Both the position numbers and the translations under genes were made by a program. The notes below the pieces were generated by a model. The model was not told where the DNA came from, did not search any database, and worked only from the letters and a program-made list of their open reading frames with translations. Source: Catenulispora pinistramenti (GTDB lineage: Bacteria > Actinomycetota > Actinomycetes > Streptomycetales > Catenulisporaceae). From it: a stretch of 41,167 nt of DNA. Location of the stretch: NCBI RefSeq assembly GCF_018274385.1, contig NZ_JAAFYZ010000076.1, positions 1 to 41,167 of the forward strand, read 5' to 3'. Below are positions 1 to 11,279 of this stretch, piece after piece. The number at the start of each line of letters is the position of its first letter. Within the stretch, counting starts at the first letter, position 1.

Positions 1-75
1 GCACAACTATGACCGAAGGCCGTAAAAAGCTTTGAACCCCACACCCCAACCGCAGCCCGCCCCGCAAACTCCAGC
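1..75 (-). repeat. R0: outer end of a foldback-element right arm (cut by window edge)
   Basis: The first 75 bases match the outer part of the right arm of R1 (31178-31250), including ACAACTATGACCGAAGGCC and GTAAAAAGCTT, and match in inverted orientation the left arms at about 29820-29895 and 39850-39925. The rest of the element lies outside the window. Identity fades after the AAACTCC at 66-72. It faces the 3' end of the pseudogene at 196-706. Confidence 0.85.
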
Positions 76-195
76 TTCTCAAAAAGAGGGGATCCGAGCC
101 CCGAGTAGCGCCGCGCCCCGAGCCCGGAACCCCGAGTTCCGAGCCCCAAGCCCCGAGAGCAGGCAGTTATCCGCTTAGCTCAGGTGGGATGGAGG
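76..195. repeat. Degenerate CCCCGAG-rich tract
   Basis: The tract iterates short words such as GAGCCCCGAG and CCCCGAG with imperfect spacing. It occupies the same place relative to R0 as the 17-bp tandem array at 31281-31348 does to the R1 right arm. No coding signal is seen. It may be a decayed tandem array at the element edge. Confidence 0.45.
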
Positions 196-706
196 TCAGG
201 GCGTTCGATCCCAGGCTTGCAACATCTGGCTGGCCATCTTCAGATCGTTCTTGGAATCGAACGTGAACTTCTGCCCGGGGATCCCCGGCAGCACACGGGC
301 GACCATCACAGCGAAGCGGTTCCTGGCCAGCGCCGTCGTCAAGGCCGCGCGCTTCGGCCGGTTGCGTCGTCCCTTGTAGAGGTGTTCGGCCAGGCCGAGC
401 CCGTGGACGATCGCGGCAAGGCTCACATCGCGTTCGCTCGGCCCCGGTGGCGACTCGCTCGACGCGGGCCCGGGCTGAGGTCGCGGCGTCGGTGTCGAGG
501 AGATGGAAGCGGCCGTACAGGGCCGCCCTGTTCTGTGGTCTGTCCCAGGTGAGGACTTCTCGTCCTCGCAGTGACTTGAGGTGTGCGAACAGCGAAGGCG
601 AGTGCCAGTTCTTGAGGCAGCGTTCGGGATGCCGATCGCCCTTCTGCGTCTGCCGGACTTCCAGCAGTACCTCCTCCAGGAGCAGCTCTTCCCCCAATGT
701 CAGCAC
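196..706 (-). pseudogene. Frameshifted and internally deleted GPP34-family-like gene
   Basis: Two minus-strand frames join into one protein-like sequence. The first, from a GTG at 706, begins VLTLGEELLL, the start typical of bacterial GPP34 (Golgi phosphoprotein 3-like) proteins. It runs through FAHLKSLRGREVLTWDRPQ and GRFHLLDTDAATSARARVE. Near 427-437 the sense moves by one base into the frame holding DVSLAAIVHGLGLAEHLYKG, which ends in a stop at 196-198. Intact GPP34 proteins are about 200-230 residues; here the segment between the LGEELLL start and the second half is short, so an internal deletion is likely as well as the frameshift. GPP34 proteins bind phosphoinositides in eukaryotes; their bacterial role is uncertain. 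The family call is from motif recall and is moderate. The next gene upstream is the divergent lacI-type gene, and R0 lies beyond the 3' end. Confidence 0.55.
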
Positions 707-834
707 TCTTCGACGGTAGCCCCGATCGCCCGATCGTCCCACCCCGTCGGCCGCGAACCGACGCACTGTCAGATTTCCAGAACGTTACCCCGCCGTTATT
801 GCCCAGCTGCCCCGCCGGGTGTTGACTGCTCCCC

Positions 835-889
835 GGAACCGGTTTCGGAACCGGTGCCGTAAGCGGTCGCGAGACCGGTTCCGGTACCG
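835..889. promoter_or_regulatory. Cluster of CCGG-centred palindromes, candidate LacI-family operators
   Basis: Three near-palindromes lie within 50 bp upstream of the LacI-type gene: GGAACCGGTTTC (835-846), GGAACCGGTGCC (847-858) and GAGACCGGTTCC (871-882), followed by CGGTACCG (882-889). LacI/GalR operators typically have a central CG step, as these do. The first two abut exactly at 12-bp spacing. Autoregulation is inferred. No matching site was found upstream of the binding-protein gene at 2144. Confidence 0.6.
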
Positions 890-936
890 CGGAGACTGAT
901 TCCGCAGCCGTCACCAGCCCCCGAAAGGCGCCGTCC

Positions 937-1937
<1,001 letters not shown>

Positions 1938-1941
<4 letters not shown>

Positions 1942-2020
1942 ATCAACGCCAGATCACAGTCAGATCGACACCGGCCACACCGGCCATCGAGATCAACCCT
2001 AGATCAACGTCAGATCAAAG
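1938..2020. repeat. Direct repeats CTAGATCAACG-YCAGATCA before the transporter operon
   Basis: CTAGATCAACGCCAGATCA (1938-1956) recurs as CTAGATCAACGTCAGATCA (1999-2017), 61 bp apart, with a further GATCAA at 1991-1996. The first copy overlaps the stop codon of the LacI-type gene. The repeats fill most of the short gap upstream of the binding-protein gene and could be regulator sites or a small local duplication. Confidence 0.6.
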
Positions 2021-2143
2021 CCCGACCATACCGCGACCCCACCCGGATCCGTCCGGCGCCCAAGGCCACCGGCCAGGTGCCGCGCCGCCGCACACCCTGG
2101 CCCAGGGAGCGCGCAGCGGATCCCCCAGCTTGGAGGAGAAGCA

Positions 2144-3829
2144 ATGACCCTCGCGACATCCGGCTCCGCAGCCCGGCGTCCGCTCGCCGCGCTGCTGGCA
2201 GCGGGCCTGGCCGTCACCCTCGCCGCCGGTTGCGGCGGCGGGAAGAGCGGCGGTTCCGGCGGTGGCAAGACCACGCTCAACGTCGGCATGCCGGACGGGG
2301 CGACGCTGCCCGCGAACAACAACCCCTTCCTGGACTCCTCGTTCGCCAAGAAGCTCGGCTACACCTGGCTGATCTGGGAGCCGCTGGCCATGCAGGACGA
2401 GGCCAAGCCGGACCAGGACCCGGCGCCGTGGCTGGCCACCAAGTGGACCTGGTCGCCGGACTACAGCCAGGTGACGCTGACCGTCCGGGACGGCGTGAAG
2501 TGGTCCGACGGCACCCCGCTCACCGCCGACGACGTCGCCTACTCCTTCCAGATCCAGAAGGACCACAAGGACGTCAACTACTACTCGCTGCCGATCAACA
2601 ACGTGACCACCAGCGGGAACCAGGTCACCGTGTCCTTCGACGGCTCGCAGTACGTGAACCGGACGAAGATCCTGTCCACCCAGGTGATCAACAAGAAGCA
2701 GTGGTCGGCGATGGCCGACCCGTCCAAGGACACCGTCGCGAACCCGGTCGGCACCGGCCCCTACACCATCAAGACCACGACGCCCTCGACGGTCACCGTC
2801 AGCGCGCGCAGCGGCTACTGGGGCACGGCGCCGAAGGTGAAGACCATCAACTTCACCACCTACAGCTCCAACGACACCATGGGCGCGGCCCTGGTCGACG
2901 GCCAGGCCGAGTGGAGCTACTACTTCATGTCCGATGCCAAGAGCACCTTCGTGGGCAAGGACCCGGCGCACTTCAAGCTCTACTTCCCGGCCCAGCTCTC
3001 GGCCGACGGCCTGTGGTTCAACACCACCAAGAAGCCGTTCGACAACCCGCACCTGCGGCGGGCCATGAGCATGGTGATCAACCGGACCGACATCTTCAAC
3101 CAGGGCGAGGCCGGGTACTTCAAGCCGGAGATCGACAACATCACCGGCATCCCGACCCCGCAGGGCGAGCCGTACATCGCCGCGGAGTTCAAGGGCGTCT
3201 CGCCGACGACCGGGGTGGCCGCGGCGAAGCAGGAGCTGACCGGCAACGGCTTCACCTACAGCGGCAACACCCTGATGGACCCGACCGGCAAGCCGGTGAC
3301 GCTGACCATCACTGACCCGGCGGACTGGAACGACTACCAGACCGACCTGGAGATCATCAAGGACAACCTGGCGACCATCGGCATCACCGCGACCATCGAC
3401 AAGGCCAACGACGACGCCTGGGACGACGCGATCGCCAAGGGCGACTTCGACGCGATGCTGCACTGGACCAACTCCGGCACCACCCCGTACGACATGTACG
3501 AGGAGATCATGGACTCCGCGGGCCTGGAGCCGATCGGCACCGCCGCCACCGCGGACTTCGGCCGGTATCAGAACCCTGCCGCCGACGCCGCGCTGAAGGC
3601 GTACTCCAACGCCACCGACGACAACAGCCGGACCGCGGCCATGGACAACCTGGAGAAGCTGTTCGTCCAGGAGATGCCGATGATCCCGACCTCGGCCGGC
3701 AACCTCGGCGCGGAGTACTCCACCCGCAACTGGGCCGGCTGGCCGACCGCGGACAACCCCTATGAGGCCCCGCAGCCGACCCGCTGGGGCATGGAAGACG
3801 TCGTCCTGCACCTGACCCCGTCCTCCTGA
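2144..3829 (+). CDS. Family-5 solute-binding lipoprotein of an Opp/Dpp-type ABC transporter
   Basis: A 561-residue extracellular binding protein (SBP_bac_5). Residues 1-30 form a lipoprotein signal peptide: SAARR, a hydrophobic stretch, then lipobox LAAGC with Cys30 as the lipidated residue, followed by a Gly/Ser linker. The mature part holds family-5 hallmarks: a domain around WEPLAMQDE, the motif [20 protein letters not shown], and a conserved [14 protein letters not shown] segment. AGGAG precedes the ATG at 2144. It is the first gene of a six-gene run ending in a GH1 glycosidase. Family-5 proteins carry peptides, but also cello- and other oligosaccharides in some bacteria. With LacI and GH1 alongside, a beta-glycoside or oligosaccharide ligand is inferred, not shown. 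Confidence 0.92.
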   Translation: MTLATSGSAARRPLAALLAAGLAVTLAAGCGGGKSGGSGGGKTTLNVGMPDGATLPANNNPFLDSSFAKKLGYTWLIWEPLAMQDEAKPDQDPAPWLATKWTWSPDYSQVTLTVRDGVKWSDGTPLTADDVAYSFQIQKDHKDVNYYSLPINNVTTSGNQVTVSFDGSQYVNRTKILSTQVINKKQWSAMADPSKDTVANPVGTGPYTIKTTTPSTVTVSARSGYWGTAPKVKTINFTTYSSNDTMGAALVDGQAEWSYYFMSDAKSTFVGKDPAHFKLYFPAQLSADGLWFNTTKKPFDNPHLRRAMSMVINRTDIFNQGEAGYFKPEIDNITGIPTPQGEPYIAAEFKGVSPTTGVAAAKQELTGNGFTYSGNTLMDPTGKPVTLTITDPADWNDYQTDLEIIKDNLATIGITATIDKANDDAWDDAIAKGDFDAMLHWTNSGTTPYDMYEEIMDSAGLEPIGTAATADFGRYQNPAADAALKAYSNATDDNSRTAAMDNLEKLFVQEMPMIPTSAGNLGAEYSTRNWAGWPTADNPYEAPQPTRWGMEDVVLHLTPSS

Positions 3830-3856
3830 CCGGCCGAACCACAGTCCCTGTGACCA

Positions 3857-3896
3857 GGGCCGGGCGGAGGCGTTGAGGGGCGCCGCCGCCCGGCCC
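3857..3896 (+). promoter_or_regulatory. Intercistronic hairpin between binding protein and ATPase
   Basis: GGGCCGGGCGG (3857-3867) pairs perfectly with CCGCCCGGCCC (3886-3896) around an 18-nt loop, in the only sizeable gap of the operon. Its right arm ends two bases before the GGAAGG ribosome site of the next gene. Such hairpins often protect the upstream binding-protein mRNA from 3' decay or partly terminate, giving more binding protein than membrane components. That role is inferred. Confidence 0.7.
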
Positions 3897-3913
3897 GTGG
3901 AAGGAACCCATCG

Positions 3914-5047
3914 ATGACCTCCGAGGTGGTCCTGGAAGCCGAGGCGCTGACCAAGCACTTCCCGGTGCGGGCCCGCGGCCGTGCGGCGCTTTCGCGCGGG
4001 CCCAAGGTGGTGCACGCCGTGGACGACGTCTCCCTGAGCCTGCGCCGCGGCCGGGTCACCGCGCTGGTCGGCGAGTCCGGCTCCGGCAAGTCCACGGTCG
4101 CCCGGCTGCTGGCCCAGCTGTATCCGCGCACCGGCGGCGACATCCGCATCGGCGGCGTGTCCACCGCGGTCAAGGGCGGCGGCCGGCACTTCAAGGCGTA
4201 CGCGCGCCGAGTCCAGATGATCTTCCAGGACCCGTTCGCGTCGCTGAACCCGGTGCACACCGTGCGGCACCACCTGACCCGGGCGCTGAAGATCCACGGC
4301 CGGTACACCGGCGAGGAGTCCCTGGCCGAACTGCTGGGCCGGGTACAGCTGACACCGGCCTCGCTGTATCTGGAGAAGTACCCGCACGAACTGTCCGGCG
4401 GACAACGCCAGCGGGTGTCGATCGCCCGGGCCCTGGCCGCCGCCCCCGAGGCGCTGCTCGCCGACGAACCGGTGTCGATGCTGGACGTCTCGATCCGGCT
4501 CGGCGTGCTGAACCTGTTGCGGGACCTCAAGGAGCGGCTGGATCTGGCCATCCTCTACATCACCCACGACATCGCCTCAGCCCGCTACTTCGCCGACGAG
4601 ACGCTGGTGATGTACGCCGGACGGATGGTCGAGGGCGGGGACTCCGAGACCGTCACGCAACGGCCCGCGCACCCCTACACGCACCTGCTGGTCCACTCGG
4701 CGCCGGATCCCGAACGCGTGCGGGGCGGACCGGCCCCCTACGACGACGAGGACACCGGCGAGCCACCGAGCCTGATCGACCCGCCGAGCGGCTGCCGGTT
4801 CCATCCGCGGTGCCCGAAGGCGATGGACGTGTGCCGGACGCGGGTGCCGGAGCGGACGCTGGTCGGCGACGCCCCGGACCACTGGGTCGCCTGCTGGCTG
4901 TTCGAGGACGAGGGTAGGGGCGAGGGTCAGAGCGCTGACGCCGAGACCGATATCGAAGTCACCGACATCGAAACCACCGATGTCGAAGGTGCCGAGCCCG
5001 AAGCCGCCGAGCCCGAAGCCCCAGAACTTGAGGGGGCCGCACCGTGA
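3914..5047 (+). CDS. Oligopeptide/dipeptide-type ABC transporter ATPase (OppF/DppF-like)
   Basis: A 377-residue cytoplasmic ATPase. Walker A GESGSGKS is at 53-60, Q-loop [11 protein letters not shown] near 103-113, signature LSGGQ at 160-164, and Walker B LLADE with catalytic Glu185, then the H-loop in YITHD. The C-terminal oligo_HPY region carries [14 protein letters not shown], a Cys-rich motif typical of this subfamily. Beyond it is an unusual acidic tail built of iterated EPEA/TDIE units (about residues 335-377), which looks disordered and is probably dispensable. GGAAGG precedes the ATG at 3914. The gene overlaps the permease by four bases (GTGA), so the two are translationally coupled. 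Confidence 0.92.
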   Translation: MTSEVVLEAEALTKHFPVRARGRAALSRGPKVVHAVDDVSLSLRRGRVTALVGESGSGKSTVARLLAQLYPRTGGDIRIGGVSTAVKGGGRHFKAYARRVQMIFQDPFASLNPVHTVRHHLTRALKIHGRYTGEESLAELLGRVQLTPASLYLEKYPHELSGGQRQRVSIARALAAAPEALLADEPVSMLDVSIRLGVLNLLRDLKERLDLAILYITHDIASARYFADETLVMYAGRMVEGGDSETVTQRPAHPYTHLLVHSAPDPERVRGGPAPYDDEDTGEPPSLIDPPSGCRFHPRCPKAMDVCRTRVPERTLVGDAPDHWVACWLFEDEGRGEGQSADAETDIEVTDIETTDVEGAEPEAAEPEAPELEGAAP

Positions 5048-6024
5048 AGTACTTCGCCCGGCGCCTGGGCTTCTACATCCTCACCCTCTGGGCCGCCATC
5101 ACCATCAACTTCTTCATCCCGCGCATGATCCCCGGCAACCCGGTGGACTCCCTGATCGCGCAGCGCCGCGGCGAGATCGACAGCAACGCGATCAAGTCGC
5201 TGGACATCCTGTTCGGCCTGGACAAGCACCAGAGCCTGCTGTCCCAGTACTGGAGCTACCTGGGCCAGCTCGCGCACGGCGACCTCGGCATCAGCTTCCA
5301 GAACTTCCCCGAGCCGGTGACCTCGGTCCTGGGCTCGGCGCTGCCCTGGACGCTCGGACTGATCGGCACCACCACGATCCTGGCGTTCCTGATCGGCACC
5401 CTGCTCGGCGTCTTCGCCGGCTGGAAGCGGGGGACCTGGGTGGACGGGCTGCTGCCGGTCACCACGTTCCTGTCGTCGATCCCGTACTTCTGGCTCGGCC
5501 TGATCTCGGTGACCCTGTTCACCGGCGTCGACAGCTGGCTGCCCAGCTCCGGCGGCTACGACCCGGGCCTGGTCCCGGGCTGGGACTTCGGCTTCATCGG
5601 CAACGCGCTGCGGCACAGCATCCTGCCGGCGGCCACCATCATCATCTCCTCGGTCGGCGGCTGGCTGCTGGCGATGCGGAACATGATGGTCACGGTCTCC
5701 GCCGAGGACTACATCACCGTCGCGCACGCCAAGGGCCTGTCCGACCGCCGGGTGATGACCAAGTACGCCGCGCGCAACGCGCTGCTGCCCTCGGTCTCCG
5801 GCTTCGGCATGGCGCTGGGCCTGGTGGTCGGCGGGACGTTCCTGGTCGAGTACGTGTTCTCCTATCCCGGCGTCGGCTTGCAACTGCTCAACGCCATCTC
5901 CGGGCACGACTACCCGCTGATCCAGGGTGTCTTCCTGACCGTGACCGTCGCCGTACTGGCCGCGAACTTCCTGGCCGACCTGGCCTACATGGCGCTGGAC
6001 CCCCGCACTCGGAAGGAGGGCTGA
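5044..6024 (+). CDS. ABC transporter permease (OppB/DppB-like)
   Basis: A 326-residue inner-membrane permease of the BPD_transp_1 family, DppB type. It opens with the usual membrane anchor [20 protein letters not shown], followed by the periplasmic stretch containing IPGNP. Several further hydrophobic segments lead to the EAA loop [20 protein letters not shown], which contacts the ATPase. The GTG start at 5044 overlaps the preceding stop codon. It should pair with the permease at 6031 to make the heterodimeric channel. The length is normal for the family. Which substrate passes is set by the binding protein and is not visible here. Confidence 0.92.
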   Translation: MKYFARRLGFYILTLWAAITINFFIPRMIPGNPVDSLIAQRRGEIDSNAIKSLDILFGLDKHQSLLSQYWSYLGQLAHGDLGISFQNFPEPVTSVLGSALPWTLGLIGTTTILAFLIGTLLGVFAGWKRGTWVDGLLPVTTFLSSIPYFWLGLISVTLFTGVDSWLPSSGGYDPGLVPGWDFGFIGNALRHSILPAATIIISSVGGWLLAMRNMMVTVSAEDYITVAHAKGLSDRRVMTKYAARNALLPSVSGFGMALGLVVGGTFLVEYVFSYPGVGLQLLNAISGHDYPLIQGVFLTVTVAVLAANFLADLAYMALDPRTRKEG

Positions 6025-6030
6025 GCCGTC

Positions 6031-6963
6031 ATGAAGTTCCACTTCCGGCTGCCGGGCGTGAAGGTCATGGTCGGCCTGGTGCTGCTCGCCGTGTTCACGT
6101 TCCTGGCGTTCTTCGGCTCCGCGCTGGCCCCGTACGACCCGTCCGCGCGCAGCAACGACATCCTGCAGAGCCCGTCGGCCAAGCACTGGTTCGGCACCAC
6201 GCACATCGGCCAGGACATCTTCAGCCAGATCCTGGTCGGCACCCGCAGCGTGATGTTCGTCGGCTTCTTCGCCGGGATCCTGGCCACGGTGATCGCCGTC
6301 ATCATCGGCGTCACCTCCGGCTACCTGTCCGGGTGGGCCGGCGAGGCGGTGTCGACGGTGTCCAACGTGTTCATCGTCATCCCGGCCCTGCCGCTGATCG
6401 TCATCGTCACCAACGTGATCCCGAACTCCGGGGACTGGGCGATCGCGATGGTGATCGGCTGTACCGGGTGGGCCTGGGGCGCCAGGCTTCTCAGAGCCCA
6501 GACACTGTCGCTGCGGCAACGCGACTTCGTGCAGGCCGCGCGCGCCAACGGCGAGTCCACCTGGCGGATCGTCGGGGTGGAGATCCTGCCGAACCTGACC
6601 GCGATCATCGCCTCGTCGTTCATCGGCACCGTGATGTTCGCGGTGATGACCGAGATCGCGCTGGCGTTCGTCGGCGTCTCCGGCATCTCGCAGTGGAACT
6701 GGGGCGAGGTGCTGTTCTGGGCCCAGGGCCAGCAGGCGCTGGCGATCGGAGCGTGGTGGTGGTTCGTGCCGGCCGGGCTGTGCATCGCGCTGCTCGGCAC
6801 GTCGCTGGCGCTGATCAACTTCGGGATCGACGAGATCGTCAACCCGCGGCTGCGCGGGGCGGGGCGGACCACGGTCCGCACCGCCGACGGCCGCAAGGCC
6901 CGGATGCGGTTCGGTTTCACCCCGGTGCTGACGCCGAGTGCGGACGAAGGAGGCGGCCGGTGA
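6031..6963 (+). CDS. ABC transporter permease (OppC/DppC-like)
   Basis: A 310-residue permease of the DppC type. The N-terminal anchor is followed by the periplasmic motif AKHWFGTTHIGQDIFSQIL, typical of OppC/DppC (GTD-x-G-RD-like loop), then the transmembrane core and the EAA loop FVQAARANGESTWRIVGVEI. The ATG at 6031 lies six bases after the stop of the partner permease. The stop overlaps the GTG of the second ATPase by four bases. Together with the permease at 5044 it forms the membrane channel of this importer. Confidence 0.92.
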   Translation: MKFHFRLPGVKVMVGLVLLAVFTFLAFFGSALAPYDPSARSNDILQSPSAKHWFGTTHIGQDIFSQILVGTRSVMFVGFFAGILATVIAVIIGVTSGYLSGWAGEAVSTVSNVFIVIPALPLIVIVTNVIPNSGDWAIAMVIGCTGWAWGARLLRAQTLSLRQRDFVQAARANGESTWRIVGVEILPNLTAIIASSFIGTVMFAVMTEIALAFVGVSGISQWNWGEVLFWAQGQQALAIGAWWWFVPAGLCIALLGTSLALINFGIDEIVNPRLRGAGRTTVRTADGRKARMRFGFTPVLTPSADEGGGR

Positions 6964-8036
6964 GTTCGGAGAACGTGATGAGCGCGCAGAAGTCCGCGAG
7001 CCAGCAGAGCCCGGACAGCACGACGAGCGCGACGAGCAAGACGGGCCAGGGCAACCCCGTCCTGGAGATCAGGGGCCTGTCGGTCGACTACGGCGTGGGC
7101 CCGCAGGCCGTGCGCGCCGTCAACGACGTGCACCTGACGCTGAACCGCGGCGAGGTCCTGGGCCTGGCCGGGGAATCCGGCTCGGGCAAGTCGACGCTCG
7201 CCTACGGCGCCACCCGGCTGCTCCCGCCGCCCGGCGTGGTCACCGGCGGATCAGTGCTCTACCACCCGGACGACGGCGATCCGGTCGACCTGCTGCGGAT
7301 GACACCCGGAGAGCTGCGGGCCTTCCGCTGGAGCCAGCTCTCAATAGTCTTCCAGGGCGCGATGAACTCGCTGAACCCGGTCACCACGGTCGCCGCGCAG
7401 CTGACCGACGTCATCGCCGAGCACCGGCCGAAGACCTCGAAGGCCGACCGGATGGCGCGCGCCGCCGAGCTGCTGGCCCTGGTCGGCATCGCCCGGGACC
7501 GGCTGGACAGCTATCCGCACCAGCTCTCCGGCGGCATGCGGCAGCGGGTGATGATCGCGATGGCCCTGGCCCTGGAGCCGCGGGTGGTGATCATGGACGA
7601 GCCGACCACCGCGCTGGACGTCGTGATGCAGCGGCAGATCATGCGGCAGCTGGCCAAGCTCAAGGAGCAGCTGGGCTTCTCCGTCATCTTCATCACCCAC
7701 GACCTGTCGCTCCTGGTGGAGTTCAGCGACCGGATCGCGATCATGTACGGCGGCCGGATCGTCGAGCAGGCGCCGGCCGTGGAGCTCTACGACAACTCCC
7801 TGCACCCCTACAGCGACGGCCTGCTGCACTCGTTCCCCGCGTTGCGCGGCCCGCGCCGGGAGCTGACGGGGATCCCCGGCTCGCCGCCGGACCTGCGGGA
7901 CATGCCGGTCGGCTGCGCCTTCCAGCCCCGCTGCCCGAAGGCCTTCGACCCCTGCGGCGGCTCGCCCCCGCCGCTGGTCCGCCCGGCCTCGGATCCGGGG
8001 CGGTCCGTGGCCTGCTACTTGCATCCTTCTGCGTGA
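6960..8036 (+). CDS. Oligopeptide/dipeptide-type ABC transporter ATPase (OppD/DppD-like)
   Basis: A 358-residue ATPase, the second of the pair. The start chosen is GTG 6960, because AAGGAGG lies six bases upstream and it overlaps the permease stop (GTGA); ATG 6978 is an in-frame alternative. Residues 1-32 are a Ser/Thr/Gln-rich leader. Walker A GESGSGKS is at 71-78, signature LSGGM at 189-193, and Walker B IMDE with Glu214, followed by FITHD. The C-terminal oligo_HPY motif [14 protein letters not shown] is present. The LSGGM signature (Met for Gln) is common in DppD-type subunits. The frame is also open upstream across both permeases, but that part is a shadow of their reading frames. Confidence 0.9.
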   Translation: MSSENVMSAQKSASQQSPDSTTSATSKTGQGNPVLEIRGLSVDYGVGPQAVRAVNDVHLTLNRGEVLGLAGESGSGKSTLAYGATRLLPPPGVVTGGSVLYHPDDGDPVDLLRMTPGELRAFRWSQLSIVFQGAMNSLNPVTTVAAQLTDVIAEHRPKTSKADRMARAAELLALVGIARDRLDSYPHQLSGGMRQRVMIAMALALEPRVVIMDEPTTALDVVMQRQIMRQLAKLKEQLGFSVIFITHDLSLLVEFSDRIAIMYGGRIVEQAPAVELYDNSLHPYSDGLLHSFPALRGPRRELTGIPGSPPDLRDMPVGCAFQPRCPKAFDPCGGSPPPLVRPASDPGRSVACYLHPSA

Positions 8037-8066
8037 GCTAGCTGTATCAGATTATTGAGGAGAACC

Positions 8067-9458
<1,392 letters not shown>

Positions 9459-9511
9459 CGAGGGAACGAGGGACTCCCGGCGGCCGATCGCAGCCGGCCG
9501 CTGGGCGGTGG

Positions 9512-9540
9512 GGCGGGGACCGCGTGCGCGGGTTCCCGCC
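9512..9540. terminator. Bidirectional terminator between converging genes
   Basis: GGCGGGGACCGCG (9512-9524) and CGCGGGTTCCCGCC (9527-9540) form a GC-rich stem with minor mismatch, followed by CCTTTC. It sits between the glycosidase (+) and the diguanylate cyclase (-), where a shared terminator is expected. Confidence 0.55.
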
Positions 9541-9604
9541 CCTTTCAACGGCCGGGAGCGCCGGTACGTGCCACGACGCGCACGGGGTTGGCTGGTCCAG
9601 GTCC

Positions 9605-11152
9605 CTACTTCCGGGTGGTCTCCCCCTGCCCGTGCCGCTTCGCCTCCAGCATCAGCAGGTCCGCCTCCCGGAACGCCTCCGCGAGTCCCTGCCCGGCGAG
9701 CGCCGTGAGCCCCATGGTCACCGTCACCGGCGTCCCGGGCGCGAGTTCGGCCCAGTCGTGCGCGGCGACCGCCGCGCTGAGCCGGGCCATCACCTCGCCG
9801 GCCTCGGCCAGGGTGGTGCCGGGCAGGACGATCACGAACTCGTCGCCGCCGTAGCGGGCCAGGAAGTCGCCGCCGCGCAGGGTCTGGGACAGGATCGCCG
9901 CCGCCTGCTTGAGGACCTCGTCGCCGACCAGGTGGCCGTGGACCGTGTTGACCTCCTTGAAGCCGTCCAGGTCCGCGACCCCCAGGACGCCGGAGCCGCC
10001 GTGGTCGGTCAGCTCCGCGACGTAGCGCTCCAGGTGGCGGCGGTTCGGCAGGTCGGTGAGGGGGTCGGTCTGCGCCTCGTCGGCGTAGCGGCTGGCGTTG
10101 CGGCGCAGTTCGTCGAAGTCCAGGCGGGCGGTGATGCCGTCGACGAAGAGGTCGTAGACCTGGTCGCTGGCCCGCGCCAGCAGGTAGGTCACCTCGCGGT
10201 CGGCGGCGTGCGCCGCGGCGTGGTCGCCGGAGGCGATGTGGGCCAGGGCCCTGAGGCGGGGGACCTCGGCGCGGCCCAGGCGGGTCTTGGAGGTGCGGGC
10301 GTCGCCGAGGATCTCCAGGGCTTCCTTCGGCCGGCCCTCGGTGATCTGCAGGGCCGCCTCGCCGAGCCGGGACAGCTCGATGCTCTCCGGGAACTGCTCG
10401 TTGCGCAGACGCAGCAAGCGTCGCGCGTCGCCTTCGTAGGTTCCGCCGAGCACGCCGTAGCGGGCCATCGCGTAGCCGAGGTAGGGAACCTCCATCGCGA
10501 TCAGGTCGTGGGCGTTCAGCCGGTCGATCAGGTCGCCGAGGACGGCTTTGGCGGTGCCGGTCTCGCCGCGCTGGTCCAGGAACGCCGCCTGCCGGACGCG
10601 GATCTCGGGGTGGGCCGTGAGCCGGCGGTCCTCCACGCTGCCGAACCGGGCGATGTCCTCGGCGTGCCGCTGGGCCGCCACGGCGTGCCGGTGGAAGCCG
10701 ACCAGTGAATAGGTGACGGACATCGAGATCCAGGGGAAGATCGCGCTCCGGTCGGGGGTCGTCGCCTCCAGGGCCTGCGCGCCGCGGACCAGGTCGGTGA
10801 TGCACCGCTCCAGCGAGCCCTTGCGGTAGGCGAAGAACGCCGCGAGGGCGTGGAACTGGCCGACGTCGGCCGGGCGGGCGCCGTGGTCCCGGATGATCGC
10901 CCAGGCCGCGTCGATCACCGGCGGGCAGTCGCTGAGCCGGTCCATGTTCAGCAGCGAGGAGAGCTTGGCCAGCTGTACGCCCAGCACTTCCTGCGGGTCG
11001 GTCAGCTCCGCGATCAGCCCGTCGGCCATCACCACGGCCTCGGCCTGCCGGTTGGACCAGTTCAGCCGGCTTATCGCCGTGCGCGCGTCGTCCTGCGCGT
11101 GGGCCGATCCGTATTCGGCCGTGGAGGGCTCGGGCACCTCATCAGCCGTCAT
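9605..11152 (-). CDS. Diguanylate cyclase with helical (TPR-like) sensor region
   Basis: A 515-residue soluble GGDEF protein making the second messenger c-di-GMP from GTP. Residues 1-350 are Ala/Leu-rich helices resembling degenerate TPR repeats, with no membrane segment. The GGDEF domain spans about 363-510: it begins DPLTDLPNRRHLERY, and the active loop GGDEF is at 435-439. An intact RxxD inhibitory site (Arg426 to Asp429) lies five residues before it, so feedback inhibition by c-di-GMP is expected. No EAL domain is present. The ATG at 11152 is preceded by GGGGGCG. It is divergent from the SpoIIE phosphatase gene across 127 bp, so the two may share control. In actinomycetes c-di-GMP governs development. 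Confidence 0.93.
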   Translation of the reverse strand: MTADEVPEPSTAEYGSAHAQDDARTAISRLNWSNRQAEAVVMADGLIAELTDPQEVLGVQLAKLSSLLNMDRLSDCPPVIDAAWAIIRDHGARPADVGQFHALAAFFAYRKGSLERCITDLVRGAQALEATTPDRSAIFPWISMSVTYSLVGFHRHAVAAQRHAEDIARFGSVEDRRLTAHPEIRVRQAAFLDQRGETGTAKAVLGDLIDRLNAHDLIAMEVPYLGYAMARYGVLGGTYEGDARRLLRLRNEQFPESIELSRLGEAALQITEGRPKEALEILGDARTSKTRLGRAEVPRLRALAHIASGDHAAAHAADREVTYLLARASDQVYDLFVDGITARLDFDELRRNASRYADEAQTDPLTDLPNRRHLERYVAELTDHGGSGVLGVADLDGFKEVNTVHGHLVGDEVLKQAAAILSQTLRGGDFLARYGGDEFVIVLPGTTLAEAGEVMARLSAAVAAHDWAELAPGTPVTVTMGLTALAGQGLAEAFREADLLMLEAKRHGQGETTRK

Positions 11153-11279
11153 CGCCCCCGCCCCCCGGCGACGGAAACGACCAGCACACTCCCATCATCA
11201 ATTACCCTCGACAGGCGCGCCACGGGATGCAGAGCACTCCGGCTGGCGTCGCGGTCGCCATTTGAGGGAACCTGTAGGG

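Noticed and set aside
2015-4567. An 850-codon minus-strand open frame
   Set aside because: It is the antisense shadow of the binding protein and ATPase, caused by GC-rich third positions; the composition is Arg/Gly/Val-monotone and there are no motifs. The same applies to the long antisense frames at 4927-6519, 8052-10805, 18822-20960, 20783-23029, 22701-24491 (minus) and 31540-33549 (plus).
4980-8036. A single plus-strand open frame of 1018 codons
   Set aside because: Only its last part (6960-8036) is a gene. The upstream stretch runs out of phase through the two permease genes, which have clear membrane segments and EAA loops in their own frames.
8034-8050. CTAGCTGTATCAG near the GH1 start resembling the R1/R2 boundary
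   Set aside because: The similarity is limited to a short word with a one-base offset and there is no further match; probably chance.
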